A stretch of 64,000 nt of DNA from Opisthorchis felineus (lineage: Eukaryota > Platyhelminthes > Trematoda > Opisthorchiida > Opisthorchiidae): assembly GCA_004794785.1 (NCBI GenBank), contig SJOL01008692.1, forward strand, positions 1,797,060 through 1,861,059, given 5' to 3'. Positions within the stretch are counted from its first letter, which is position 1. Each line of letters opens with the position of its first letter. The notes below the pieces were generated by a model, which saw only the letters and a list, made by a program, of their open reading frames with translations, made no database searches and was not told the DNA's origin. A program made the position numbers and the translations under genes. Of this stretch, positions 36,163 to 48,003 are shown piece after piece.

Positions 36163-38272
36163 CTGAAAACGGAGAGGAAAAGAACACGTAAGAAGCAAAA
36201 AAATTTTTAAAAAGCCCAAATAAAAAAGCGTGTATTCTTGTTGCCCCGATTTATTTTCATTTCACACCCGTCTGTGATATATGGATGGATGGATATAGTT
36301 AAACAAATCACGTGTATCTTGTGACGATTTGTTTCTGTGCTCTCCGTTCAATTAAGTAAGGTCAGTGAGCTGCATGCTTGGCAAATTTTGTAAGGCTATG
36401 AAGGACATGACCAAAAAAATCATTCGCCGTTAACTGAGTTCTGGTTCAGCAATAGTTTCCGCGAATCTTCCGTTCCGCACTTACTTGTTCATGTGGGAAC
36501 ACGTCGGTCGACTTTCACAAATCGAATAGACCACACACTGGTGACGAAGATGGTCAAGGTAAATTTCCAGTCGGTCATCCGAGGTTAGTCATCATCACAA
36601 TTTTGATATAGGATGCATCTGTTTCCCTAGTCTACTTATTAATCGAATCGGTCGATTCGTTTAGGAATTCGTACCCGATTGAAACTCACATGTTTGATAA
36701 AGCTTGTTAGTACTTATAGCTTGAATTTGCCTGAACCTGATGTTGTGCACTGATGGAGCACAGCTAGAGATGATTTTACTTCCCTAAGTCACCAATTATC
36801 CGTGGTCGACTGGGTCACCCTCGTTCATTTCACTACGCCAATCGGCTAGCCTGATCCGCTGGCGTATACAGGAAATATTTTACCACAACCATCTGACGTC
36901 ATCAGAGGATAAACAACGATTAATGTGACCACTGTGACATTGCTTCAAATTAGCCCTCAAAAAATTGGCAACAATTGCCTGTTCTAGTAAGAATAAACAG
37001 AATGGTTCATACCAAAGTGAGGACCAGGGTGATAATCATTTAGGACAGAAAGGGGACTGTTCAAACGGGACTGGTGTAAATACGAGTCATACAATTCCGA
37101 CAACTAGTTAAAAATCCATGCCTGTTCAGCATTGCTCCACCAAACTACTCAAAACCAGACAGGCGATAAACGGGAAGGACCTGGCGGGTGAAGGTGTCCT
37201 CACATAACATCCAGACACGGCAATGAAAAAATCAGGGGTCTGTGGAACGACGGGATACTAGTTCGCATTGTTCTGTAGCCGAAGTTGACCATGCAACGTC
37301 AAGATCATCATCGTTACGGCTAGTTAGAAGAAGCCTTACCATTTACAAGGCTGACAAAAACTCTTCATTTGTAATTCATAATATATCTCTACACAGGAAC
37401 CGGTTTTATTTCTCTCATGCTTCATCCTGCTGGACGTTTCTGTGGTAACTACTCTGCTGTTTATGAGACAGTTGATTTCGGAAGGTCTACTTATTGATCG
37501 GAATTATTCTGGTGGATTGAACTGACCTTTATACTGCTCTAGGAGTTGAGCAAGTGTTACCAAAGGTGACATCTGCTACAACTAGCCCATGAAAATGTAA
37601 ACAACGTTCAGTTATAAACCGTACGCGAATGGTGCTTCGAACCAAGAGTTCAAATCCTTTCTATCGTATTGTGATTGGTTTTAAGAAGTACGTAAGCTTG
37701 TTTTTTGGACAGTCCGATTATGAATGGAGAAATCTGTTGTTTCTCGCTTTTGCGTCTGTGTTCTACCTCTAAAAATAATAGGGGTGCCCATCCGTGGATT
37801 GCCTTTATTCGTTCCTACGCAGCTGAGCGAGCCGGTATTCGACAGCATTTATACAATATGTCGTAAAAATGAAACGAACTGAGGGTCAAGAATGAGTAGT
37901 CCTCCTGGGTGTTTCGTGGAACCAGCCAAGGAAAAAAAAACGCAAAATGACCCTAAACTGATAGTCCTTTTATAACTGGGCGTTTCCTTTTGTTCCTACC
38001 AACATTCACCACCATTCTGGGTTAAATTCCTAATTTCAAATCTGGTGTTCGTTACTACTACTTGCTAGTTACGAGTAGTTTCGTATTGTTTGGAATATTT
38101 GTCTAGGGTCAGTAAACCTTGGACGAGGTGACGTTTTGCAACACAATAGTGCACGATTCGAAAAGATCTGGAAGCACTGTACTATAGCACCGTGGACATG
38201 CGAGGATGGTCGGTTACGAATGCATGAGTGAGCTAACGGAGAGCACTAAGTCTCACTAGTAAGTAACAGCAA

Positions 38273-38338
38273 GTCACCATCATCATCGACAGCACGACAC
38301 CAGTGTTCAACACTGATGCTTCACTGCCGTAACAGCAA
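38273..38338 (-). mobile_element. RTE family A terminal hairpin remnant
   Basis: About 65 bp on the minus strand that match only the last part of family A: AGCATCAGTGTTGAACACTG, then GTCGATGATGATGG. No coding part remains, consistent with a severely 5'-truncated insertion. Confidence 0.6.
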
Positions 38339-38559
38339 GTGGTTTATCTATGTCACCTCCAGATGATTTGTCCCTCCGGAAGAATTTACTAACCCAGACG
38401 GATGGTTAACAGTTCTGTCCGATCTGAATATGGCAAAGTACCCGTCCGTAATAAGAGAGGAAAAGACACACAAGGACATTTCAATTTGCCTTCGTCTGCT
38501 CTTTTTTACAGTAATAAAAGACTGGGAAAGACAGAAAGGACACACGATTATGGACTCAC

Positions 38560-38658
38560 TTCTGTTGTGGCTTCCAGCATACAGTTGAACTTAAGAAGCA
38601 GCTCGACAATTTTTATTCGATTCTTTTGACAAGCAATGTGTAGCGGAGTGAAACCATT
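38560..38658 (-). CDS. ANK: Ankyrin exon C: single repeat equivalent to vertebrate 12
   Basis: A 99 bp exon encoding exactly one 33-residue repeat, [20 protein letters not shown] through CMLEATTE. The acceptor is cctcacag and the donor GAA|GTGAGT, both phase 0. It is too short to stand out as an open frame and was found from the gap between exons B and D. The vertebrate equivalent is the [13 protein letters not shown] repeat. Single-repeat 99 bp exons are typical of ankyrin genes. Confidence 0.95.
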
Positions 38659-40642
38659 CTGTGAGGAAAATTTAGAGGCAGAGAAAAGAGGTTTGTGGAT
38701 GTTAATCTGGAAGAATAACCAAGCAAGGTTACTACTGTAGTTTCTAAAGATAAGTTATCTAACAAAACATTTACTCGTTCGCTTTATAATGGTATGGCAC
38801 GGAAAACTGATGCAGTACCACGATGCCTTTTATATCTGGTACTGAAATAAAGCAGTTTTTTCGTTTCTGAATCCAGAAAAACAAAAAAGTTTCAAGTCAC
38901 TGGAATTTCTAAGTCATTCATGGTAGAAAACTGCTAACAACCTAGTGTTGATTACCAAGTAAGGTCTTCCATATGTATTTCAAGCCATGTGGCCATAACG
39001 GGCGTGCTAACTGGGAGCTCTGCCATCAACTGAGAACTCCACTCCAGACCAAGGAGGAACCGAGTTCAACAGAAGTCTCATATATCAGAGTTAACTGCCC
39101 TTAAGAACTGTCATCCTCTTAAACAAGAGTTTTTATTATTTGTGCTGCTGGTGTAAAGCGTTGCCGCCAAAGGCCATTCAGATTTCATCAACCCAAATCA
39201 GTCTACATCAGACAGTATGAAACGAGTTGGTAGGTGCTGTCGAGAAACTCCTGAGAATCTCTCTTTTATGACATCCCAAAACGCCCAAACTATTCTTAGG
39301 AAAAGGTATTGGCCATCATGGTTTTCATGCACACCTCTTCTAGTTACACCGCAAGGAATGACCTCGAAGCAACCAACGCCGCCACATTTGTTTTACTTCA
39401 TACTTGCAAAATATCGTTGAACGGATATTCGGCAACCCACAGCGTTGGACATTTTCCAATGGTGGTGTTTGGAAAATACTCTCACGATTATTCTTCAAGA
39501 TCACATAACGAAAGAGCTTTGCCGTCGGCGCATTCGCATCACTCAGCTATAGTTTCTGATGCAACCGATAATATGTGGCCAAACTCCGATGGTTTGGAAA
39601 AGCAGGCGTGTACTTCCTGGCGAAATCGAAATCCTTGTCCTGAACCACGTCAGTGTCAGAAAGGTCAGATAAAAAAATTGGATAGACATGGTCAGGATCA
39701 ATACTAGATGCCCGAGTCTATAAATGTACCACCAGAATAAACTTTGGATCGGCTTCTGCGAAAAAGCCGCTATTCAGAAAATTTAATATATGTCTCCAAA
39801 GAAAGTTCTTGGCATGGTCCATCCTTCACTAGATAATGAGGTATTGGTTTAATTAATACTTGCTAACTTCGTTTAAACGATGCGCCCAACCCTGCAATGT
39901 CCGGCATCCAATAAAATCTCTTACTGACTCCTACTTCGCCGAAACTCACAACTGTTCGAATCTCGGAGGACCAGTAAAACGTTCCTTTGGTGTGGCCAAT
40001 GAGCAAAATTCGAACGTCATCCCCTAGTCCATTCATTGTAAATCTAACTTAACACCATGCCGCAACCATTCACGCGGCATTCTGTACGCTGAACTGACTG
40101 TGTAGTCTGCCTCCACATCTCGATACCTTGGATATATATAACTTGCGTTTTCACACTTTCCTTATAACCGCCCCACGTCGCTTGGGCAATCTGCTTTTTG
40201 CTTAAAGGGAATGGAACAAGTAATATGGGCTGCACCTTCGACCGTAAACCAATGATTGTCTGTCCTGATTTGTATTGAATGGGGGGAACTCGGTGCACTG
40301 TACTCTGTCTAGTAAGTAAACTCATAGCAAGAGCATAGGTACAATCATGTTTCTCGCGCCACGACCGGGGAAGTCAATCTGCAAAATAACTCAACTCCGT
40401 AAAATCTGTCATTCCTCGAGATGTTACTGAGACAATGGCACACACTGTAAAAAACAAGAACCATCAAAGCTATGTACTTCCCCAAATGTACTTTTCGTAG
40501 AGGCTTCGTGGACCCATCGCGCTGGTGTGCGATGCTTTCCGCAAATTGTCAAACGCGGATCATGCTAACTGAGCAGCTTCCGTACCAACCAACTACTATC
40601 AATTTTACAAGTAGCGTAAATCAATGGAAAAATAAGACTCAC

Positions 40643-40840
40643 CAACGCGCGTGCGTTCACATCACACCCTCGCTCCAGCAGCAGTTTGGCCATTTGGACG
40701 TTACCACAATGTGAGGCCACATGTAGAGCGGTCAAATAGTCAATGGTAACCTCGTCCAGCGGCAGTCCTCGTTGCAATAATATCCGAGCGGCATCAACAT
40801 GGTCACCTTGTGCGGTCATGTGTAGGGCATTTAACCCGCT
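40643..40840 (-). CDS. ANK: Ankyrin exon B: repeats equivalent to vertebrate 10-11
   Basis: A 198 bp, 66-codon exon, phase 0 at both ends, with acceptor gcaaaaacag and donor TTG|GTGAGT. The two repeats begin SGLNALHMTAQGDHVDAARI and DYLTALHVASHCGNVQMAKL. The QGDH and DYLTALHVA.HCG segments are diagnostic of true ankyrins rather than generic repeat proteins. The exon ends in NARAL, directly continued by NGFTPLH in exon C, as in vertebrate ankyrins. Confidence 0.96.
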
Positions 40841-42741
40841 CTGTTTTTGCAGGGAGGGTAACAGAATTCAAGTAAGTGAAAAATGTTCAGGTTTTATATA
40901 CATACTGAGTATCTAATAAAAATATACTGATATTAACCACGGGTCACCTAGTTAAGGTCGGCTGCAGCTGATCATGATTCTTGGGCCCAAGCCAAGTACT
41001 GTGAATTGACGCCATTTTGCAATGAGTAAACATAAAGCAACCTCTAAGTATCGAAATTTAGGGTAATCCCTCCTTCAAAAGAACCTCTATGGAAAGTGGG
41101 TATCAAAATATCGCCAGGATGGGCTATATTCCCGTGGAATTGAGGAATCGTATGGTATACTTTCTTCACCGAGTTAACGAAACTGTAATCGTATTCGAGT
41201 TTCTCATGTGTGTGAGGTGGGATGTGTCGCATTCAGTCCGGAGTAAACGGCCGGCTGCATGAAATGTAACGAACCTGTGGAATGATCAGGAGCCCCCTAG
41301 TTCGAGACGAGTAAGTAAGTACTTAATCTCAAATAAAAAACAGAAAGGTATCATTGATTATGGACACATTTCACAAGAGAGGCTGTGACATTAATTTCCG
41401 GGGAGTCGACACGAATTGAGGTGTTGTGGTTTGCTTCACCTCTTGTTCTAGCTCCGTGTTGCAGCCCCAACAACATATATGTGTATCCGCTGCTGAAATA
41501 TCGATCGAACTAAGAAAGGTCGAGTCAAGTAGATGGAGAATCAGCAGTGCACATTACCGTGAGAGTTAATCAGTAAATTCGGACTAACATTGTGGAATAT
41601 TATCATCATGGCGTTTTTTCTATGGAAGGCGAAACAAAAAGTACATCCTCTTAATTTCTGGGGGTGGACGGTTGTTCCCCTGAGGAAGTCTCGTCCTGGA
41701 TTTAAATCTCCTGTCCATGGTGTAGTTACGTGAAATTGTAAGGGATGTAATCATTGAAGATGGGGTTCCAGGTCGATAAGTTTAGACTGACGTTTCAACA
41801 ACGGTGGACTAACCGAGGATTATGAAAACTTTGCATAGATCGTCCATTTGTGACGTTTGGAGCCAAGCTGTTCTAGTATGATTGATTGGTATGAGGACAA
41901 ATGGTGACTCGGGACTCTGTACTAAGCAACAGACTGATATACAGTTTCAGCGTTTTTCTTGCTAGTTAGGAATTTATTGGTGCAGAATCTATGGCAATTT
42001 TTTAAAGACGTGTTAAACAGCTGGTCATTGTGCACTGATTCATCTATTTGTCTCCTTTTACGACCTTCAGTATGTACTTTACCATGATACCAGGTGAAAT
42101 CATCGATATAACTGTGTCACGTCCAGTGTTGAAGAACCTGCTTGTGTCAAGAGTTTAAATTTCAAAGATTTTCGCTACGTCTTTATTTCCGAGGCATCTG
42201 TGCACTTTATCAGGCTGGAGGATGGCAGCCAAGGTGAGGGATCAAATGTGGAGTTCAGGCCATGTTTGTCCGAATTTTACAAAATCGTCCCCCACCTCCG
42301 GACAAGCACTAGTGACAGTGGTCTTTTTTTGCCTGACGGTAGGTCAGGAGTTAGAAACGTTTTACCATTGTGACAGTTCTACTTGTGATCCTGGAGCTCA
42401 CATTTCGAGGGGAGGCATTCCAGTGGAAAAAATCCCTGTCCCCCTAAATAATGCTTATTCTTATGTAATCCACACGGGCGGAGAGTCAGGCTACATTCAG
42501 TTCGTTTTGTGTCCCCGTTTATATGCCGTTCTTATGTCCGGTGAGGTCTGAATCAGAAAAACTACAGTCGTCCTTTACTGGGACCGGACAAAACTTATTT
42601 CTTCTACTGGGGTTGGCCCTACCAGAGAGCGAGATAGCTGAGTTAACAATGCTCATGTTAACAATGCACTTTCCTACAACAGCTCCCCGGAAACAAATCA
42701 ATCACCCATGTACGGTATACATATAATATAATAATAATGAC

Positions 42742-42930
42742 AAATAATTGTTCAGAGTAACACCCTTGCTGTGCCTAGCTACCATGCCACACGAAGGAAA
42801 TACGAGGGCTAATATATTGCCACGGTGCCCACACATAGACAGGGGCAGTCGAAATCCCGGGGCTGGGTTCGAACCGCGGACCTTCCGGTCAGTAAGCTCG
42901 CGTCCTAACCACTGAACTATCTCGCTCTCG
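42742..42930 (-). mobile_element. tRNA-headed SINE (family A), minus strand
   Basis: The minus strand reads GCGAGATAGTTCAGTGGTTA, ACTGACCGGAAGGTCCGCGG, TTCGAACCC and then a body ending GGTGTTACTCTGAAC with an AT-rich tail. It matches 13536-13720 along its length, which defines the family and its two ends. Confidence 0.8.
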
Positions 42931-44282
42931 TATTTAGACGGGCCAACACATTTTACCGGGCCTCTACATGTTCATGCGCTGATCCTATTCCCCTAGCTCT
43001 GTATTAGCGCCATGGACTTGCGTGCAGCACCCAGTTCGGCTCAACACAAAACGTCTGTGGCTTTCCTACAGTGCGCGGAGATCCAGTGGCTTGACCACCG
43101 ATTACTGGTTCAGACCGAATCAGAGGTTTTATACATTCACACATTTGCGTCACCACACACAGGTTTTACATATTATCTTCCCAACTTGCATGATGTCCAT
43201 CACCATGGGGTTTAAGATGACAAAAAGCATTGGCCGACAAAGTGTTTCACTCCACACCCACAACTCACAAACTGGATTGCTATCGTCCGATGGGTGGTAA
43301 TCAATGAAGTCGCGTAGCAGAAATCGCATTTGTGCGGTAGGCACCCATAAACCAGCATCCCACCAAAATGAGCGGAGAAAAGCAGTATAGTCATGTATGT
43401 TTAGACAACACACCCAATCGCGCCCTGAACAGAGAAGGAATAAATTCTGTGGTGGTTAACACAACAGACAATCTTTGCTGGCTTGATTGCCTATAGTGGT
43501 AGGTTTTCCTAATTTTGTCGAATGTAAATGTGCACAAACGGGGAGAAGAGTACATCCGGTTGTAGATGAAGCCTTTTGGGAAATTACAAAACGGAACTGT
43601 AACTTACGTATGCATGAGGGGTTGGGCGGACAATTTGTAGCAATGCAAAGACCAGTGGTCAAATGAACCAACCACCTGTTTTTGACGCAAAAGTTTCAAA
43701 CCGTCATGAAATAGAGGAAACGGAATTTGGTCTTGGCAGATTTTCGCTTCCGTTACATTATTTATAAGTCTGGTCAAGGTGAGAGAGTAAAATTTAGATG
43801 AAAAGGTTGAAATAGTCTGAAGTTTCACTTAATCGACAAATTGAAGTCTATGTTTTTCAGGATCGAGAACAGACGATAAGAGGGATTAAAGGGGAGAAAA
43901 ATGCTGACCGGTGACTCAACGGAGATTTTGTTTTTCTATGCAGGGAGATTACCGAGCACCGATTAGTTGCTTCGGCCTTGTTGGGGATCATTTTCAGTGT
44001 GTATCTCAAGAATAGCTAAGTAGATTCAAAACTTCAGCAGCCCAGTTAATAGTCGAACACTATACCATACAATAACTGTTATGCCATACATACGTCGTAT
44101 GCCAGATCTCGATTGAAGTCTCCAGATCTCTAGATACTACTCAAAAAGGAACCCTCCATCTAAGAAGCTCACTCAGAGAGCCAGACGATACTCGACCACG
44201 TGATGTGATCTAAATGACCAGAAGATGAGTGGCGCTATATTCCGTCCATGTGAGAGTTCACAATTCAACCGATCACCCAATC

Positions 44283-44400
44283 GCGACCTGATGGTTCAAC
44301 CACTAACCGGAAGGCCGCGTGTTCGAAACTCCCCGAAGTTTCGCGATTTGTGCATTACTGATGATTCCCAGCAGGGACGAAACAGCGCTACAGTGGTTCT
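44283..44400 (+). mobile_element. H2 repeat with hammerhead core, tRNA-like box B
   Basis: Box B-like GTGTTCGAAACTCC (about 44320-44333) precedes the ribozyme. The upstream box A region is weak. The arrangement (tRNA-like box B, spacer of about 25 bp, ribozyme) is the same as at 13983-14088 and 47177-47287, so the three are treated as one family. Confidence 0.65.
44352..44396 (+). ncRNA. Hammerhead ribozyme, H2 family, both core strands intact
   Basis: CTGATGA (44358-44364) and GAAA (44379-44382) flank a stem II with TCCC/GGGA paired and a U/C mismatch at the base (44365-44378). Stem III is short (CAGCGC then TA), and cleavage is expected before CAGTGG. Stem I pairs GCATTA (44352-44357) with CAGTGG (44391-44396) only partly: four pairs including a G-U. 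Core bases are all present. Its stem II sequence resembles the schistosome Sm-alpha ribozyme. Confidence 0.7.
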
Positions 44401-44987
44401 TGGCGTTCCAACATAAACTGACTCCACTTTTTGAGGACTCCACGTGACTAGCAGGCACAAAAACCGTCATGCTTGTCGTCTTTGTCAAAATGAAAGACAG
44501 AAAAATCTGGAAATCGCTACATTTGCAACTGGAAGGCATAGCAACGGCGTTGACAAAGTTACATTGGATACTGTCACAGACGTCAGGTGAAGTCATTTAC
44601 AGGTTAAGCAAAAGGCTTTATTCAGTACGTTTCGTAGACAAGGTGGTGGTTGCTATGGTATGATTAACAGAGGTTCACATAAAGCAGGGCTGAAGTACAA
44701 AGGCCTTTGTGATTTGTCGTGCAAGTATGTCAGACAACCATTAACCCTGTCCAGACTTGATAAATCAGAGCATCTCCTCTGCAGCAGGCTCACATATATG
44801 TTGAAAAGGACATCCATTCGTTCTACGTGTGTTCCACGACAAGCAATTGGAGTGACAGATGACAGGTGCCACAGGGCAGACAAGCATGCGTTGAAGCACA
44901 ATCTCTCTGGGTGCAAAAAGCAGGCTTAAATGTACGGCTGGGGACATGCACTTCCGGAAACCAGAGTTTGTTTCTGAACATGATAGA

Positions 44988-45119
44988 TGGTTAGTTTGTT
45001 AGACATTTGGTAAGTTAGTCGGTTAGTTAGTTTGTTAGTTTGTCCATTCGTTCGTTCGTTCGTCTGCCCGTCCATCCGATCATTTGTTCGTTAGTTGGTT
45101 AGTCAGTCAGTTAGCTAGT

Positions 45120-45186
<67 letters not shown>
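44988..45186. repeat. Degenerate tetranucleotide block leading into (TTTA)17
   Basis: From 44988 to 45118 the sequence is made of drifting 4-mers (GTTA, GTTC, GTTT, GTCC, GTCA). From 45119 to 45186 it is an uninterrupted (TTTA)17. The pattern looks like a microsatellite that drifted on one side and expanded on the other. Confidence 0.95.
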
Positions 45187-46777
45187 GTTCATTAGACCAT
45201 CGTTCTGTGAAATACTGTTTTTGTTCAGCTTTGCTTGGTGAGAAACCAGTGAAATACCGATATTGACCACTCGGCGTGATTTTACTGAAGACACTTTGCT
45301 ATAAGTTCCTATTCGGAAGTCGAGTCGGCAAAGTACATAGGAAGGATCTAGGAAAAATCCTCTATCACTACGATAGCCCCGCCTTAGTTAACACCAGCTG
45401 CCTCCTTATGGCCGCTAAGCTGTAGCCAATGAGAGCGAAAGACTGCCAGATGTGTCGGAAAATCTAACACTCGTCACGACAAATTAGCCTTTTAATGGCA
45501 TCCTAAATCTTTCCGGAACCCTTATTAGAATAAACTGCGTTTAAAAGTGCATAATATCTAGTGCGTGGAAACCTTGTTTCCGCTGAAAAATTGTTTTCTC
45601 TCGTTAACTCTCATATGTTCATATAAATACTTCCATTTAAATTCGTAATATAGGGTCATGGAAGATTGTTCGCGTGGATCTTGAAAATGGTGGGAGGTAG
45701 TAGGAGCGAATTCTGCTGCAGTTCCTCTGCTAGTTCATCTGACGGAGACAAATAAAGAGGTTTACACATCCAATGTGAGCCATCGTTCGGATACGGGCTG
45801 GCACCCGTTTCAGAATTGGCCCGTCACATAGAACGAAGTCGATGAACCCCCGCGCACATGCGGTTTCCGCTGAATCACCTGTGTATCCACGTGAACGTCC
45901 TGTGCCCGGCGTAAAATGATGGAATGAGACTGGAGGACGAACAGGTGGCCTGCTATCGGTATCCCCATCTGTTAGCCCATAACAGTAAAATGTGGATGGA
46001 TGCGAAAGGTGATTCGGTGGCCCACACTACTCATGAGACTAACCCGGGTACACACACACACACAAGGCTAGCCAGTATTGCACGTTATACAGTTTCGTTT
46101 GTACAATGCGTGAATCCACAATGAATGTCCGCAATTCAGACAGGCGTAAATGAACCGCATTAAACCCTGTCACTTGCATGTTAACATGGTGAGCCCTGTC
46201 CTTGCTCAAACTACTCTCGCCTATTGTTTGGACAAGGGCGTGTCGCGCAGTTATTTAGTGTCATTTTAAGCAAATATCTGAGACTTTGTTCTGTACTGTG
46301 GTTTTAACGGTGCTATTGGTTCATCAAATTTAAACCCATTTTTGCAGTTTGTTCTTAGGTCCTCAAACAGCCACAACGTCAGCAGTTCAGTTCCCATACG
46401 CTTCCAACGACTTTTCCGGTCATCTTTTCTACCTAAAGACCTGCACCTCCGGCAGTCTTTTAACGAGGATCCTTGGGAGGAATCTTTGCAAAAATTGTAC
46501 AAAACGATTACCCGTAAAGTGCCCGGGCACCCTAAAGGCTCAAGAAACTTTCCACCTCATCAAAAATGCCATAATTCCGTAAACCGTAATCAATGAACCA
46601 TTCAAAGACGAGCAAGGTTTAAACTATCCCCATTCCGGAACTGGTTCCCAAATGATTCACTGGTGATACTCTGTCCGGTTTTCTTAATTTGAAAAACAGA
46701 ACAGCTAGTGGGAACTAAAAACACTGTTACTGCTATCACAGCTTCTATGATTCTGCGGTATTCCAGCTTGTTTCGTT

Positions 46778-46804
46778 CGCCTGCTCTCGCCTGCTCTCGC
46801 CTGC
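46778..46804. repeat. Short decamer tandem repeat
   Basis: CTGCTCTCGC is present twice, with partial copies on both sides. Confidence 0.85.
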
Positions 46805-46976
46805 CTTGTCTGAGGATACTTATGCACACGTCCATTCACCCACTGTTTTGTAGTATAAATAAAGCAAGATTTTCACAGTTTTCGCTAAGTACAGTCAAAG
46901 TCAGGGACAGTTTCGGATTGGTTGGTTCACATCACTATCGTTTGAACAGTGGTTCTTCTTCCCTGGCACACTTAGT

Positions 46977-47290
46977 CTGGTGAGTCCACACCAAAGCCGA
47001 GAAGCAATGGACTCGAGTCCAGCAGAGTCGCTGGACGCTTCTCGACTGGAAGCACCTGACAAGCGGACCAATCGATCGTTCGAGATGCCAGCAAACCAGT
47101 CACATCGCTCAAGCGTGAACATGTTCTCCTTTTCATACGTGAAAATTCAGATACCACCAGCGTGTGCTGATGGAGTAGTGGCAACATGCTCGCCTCGCAT
47201 GTCAGATGTCCGGAGTTCAAATCTCGGCACGGCGAAAGATATGCACTGCTGACCAGCTCTAATAAGAGCGGAATTCGAGTTCAGTGCTTC
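46977..47290 (+). mobile_element. H2-related repeat with tRNA-like head and near-hammerhead
   Basis: The left part (GAAGCAATGGACTCGAGTC and beyond) is paralogous to 53869-54075. The right part has a tRNA-like segment (TAGTGGCAACATGC, box B-like GAGTTCAAATCTC) followed by the ribozyme at 47243-47287. It therefore looks like a composite or longer member of the H2 group. Confidence 0.55.
47243..47287 (+). ncRNA. Hammerhead-like RNA, H2 family, stems intact but core mutated
   Basis: Stem I is perfect (GCACTG 47243-47248 with CAGTGC 47282-47287). Stem II is a perfect 5 bp hairpin (GCTCT-AATA-AGAGC, 47256-47269). Stem III is the near-palindrome TTCGAG. The core reads CTGACCA for CTGATGA and GGAA for GAAA, so three invariant bases are changed and cleavage is unlikely. 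Stems this well kept around a mutated core point to a recently active ancestor. Confidence 0.65.
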
Positions 47291-47639
47291 CTCCCCTTAG
47301 CGTGGGCTTACAAGAATAATTGCGCCTGGACGGGAGGACGACTGTTCAAACAAGAGTGACGTGAGCCCGAGTTTCGGATTTGTATTGAAACCTTCTACTC
47401 ACCACCAGACGAGCCAATACGTGCGTGACGATGGAGCCATTTAGTGTTGTGTTACTGTGCACTTATTTCTTCAGAGCGAGACGGAAACAGTCACATAGTA
47501 TGACACGGCATGTGATGCGACTCGGAAGAGGATAGGATAGATATTCAATAGCAATTAAACTACCGGGACAGTCTGGATGAAACCTGAGATGAGCCTAAAC
47601 GTTATTCAAGGAACATTCATCGTCGAACTGGCTGGTATG

Positions 47640-48003
47640 CAGTCTGCGGTGTGGACAACTTGTGACTTGGCAGAAGGGTGTGAAAGAGGTTACGAAGGGT
47701 TTAGCTGTCGTTGGTGCGGGGTTCTTATGATCCCACCTGCGCTTGGATAAGGACCTTGCATCTAATCGATGGCGTTTGTGCTATCAGTTTCATCCCAAAT
47801 TGTCTGACCGAATATTTGGAGGTGCAGGTACCTCAGAATGCTTGAGATGGGTCAGCTCCAGGTCCCCTCCCTCGCCCACTCTTTTCCTCTTCTTTTCACT
47901 CTAAAGTTTTAAATATAATTTAATAAACTTTGTGGTTGTAGGGCAGTGGAGCATCAGTGTCAACACTTATTATGCTGTCTCTGATGATGATAATGATGAT
48001 TAC
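47640..48003 (+). mobile_element. RTE-like LINE 3' end (family A), degraded
   Basis: Similarity to the 60.5 kb copy begins around a GGVKEVTKGLAVVGA-like segment and continues through the post-coding spacer to a decayed hairpin (ATCAGTGT-CA-ACACTTAT) and a GATGATGATAATGATGAT tail. In-frame stops are present, so it is a non-functional remnant inside the exon A-B intron. Confidence 0.7.

Larger units (their letters stand above)
36163..40642 (-). other. Introns flanking ankyrin exon C
   Basis: The introns 36163-38559 and 38659-40642 contain a short RTE 3'-terminal hairpin remnant (38273-38338, minus) and no other feature I can support. The 132-codon frame at 39309-39707 has no recognisable motif. 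Confidence 0.7.

Noticed and set aside
39309..39707. 132-codon plus-strand frame in an ankyrin intron
   Set aside because: It has no domain or splice support, and overlapping frames are open nearby.
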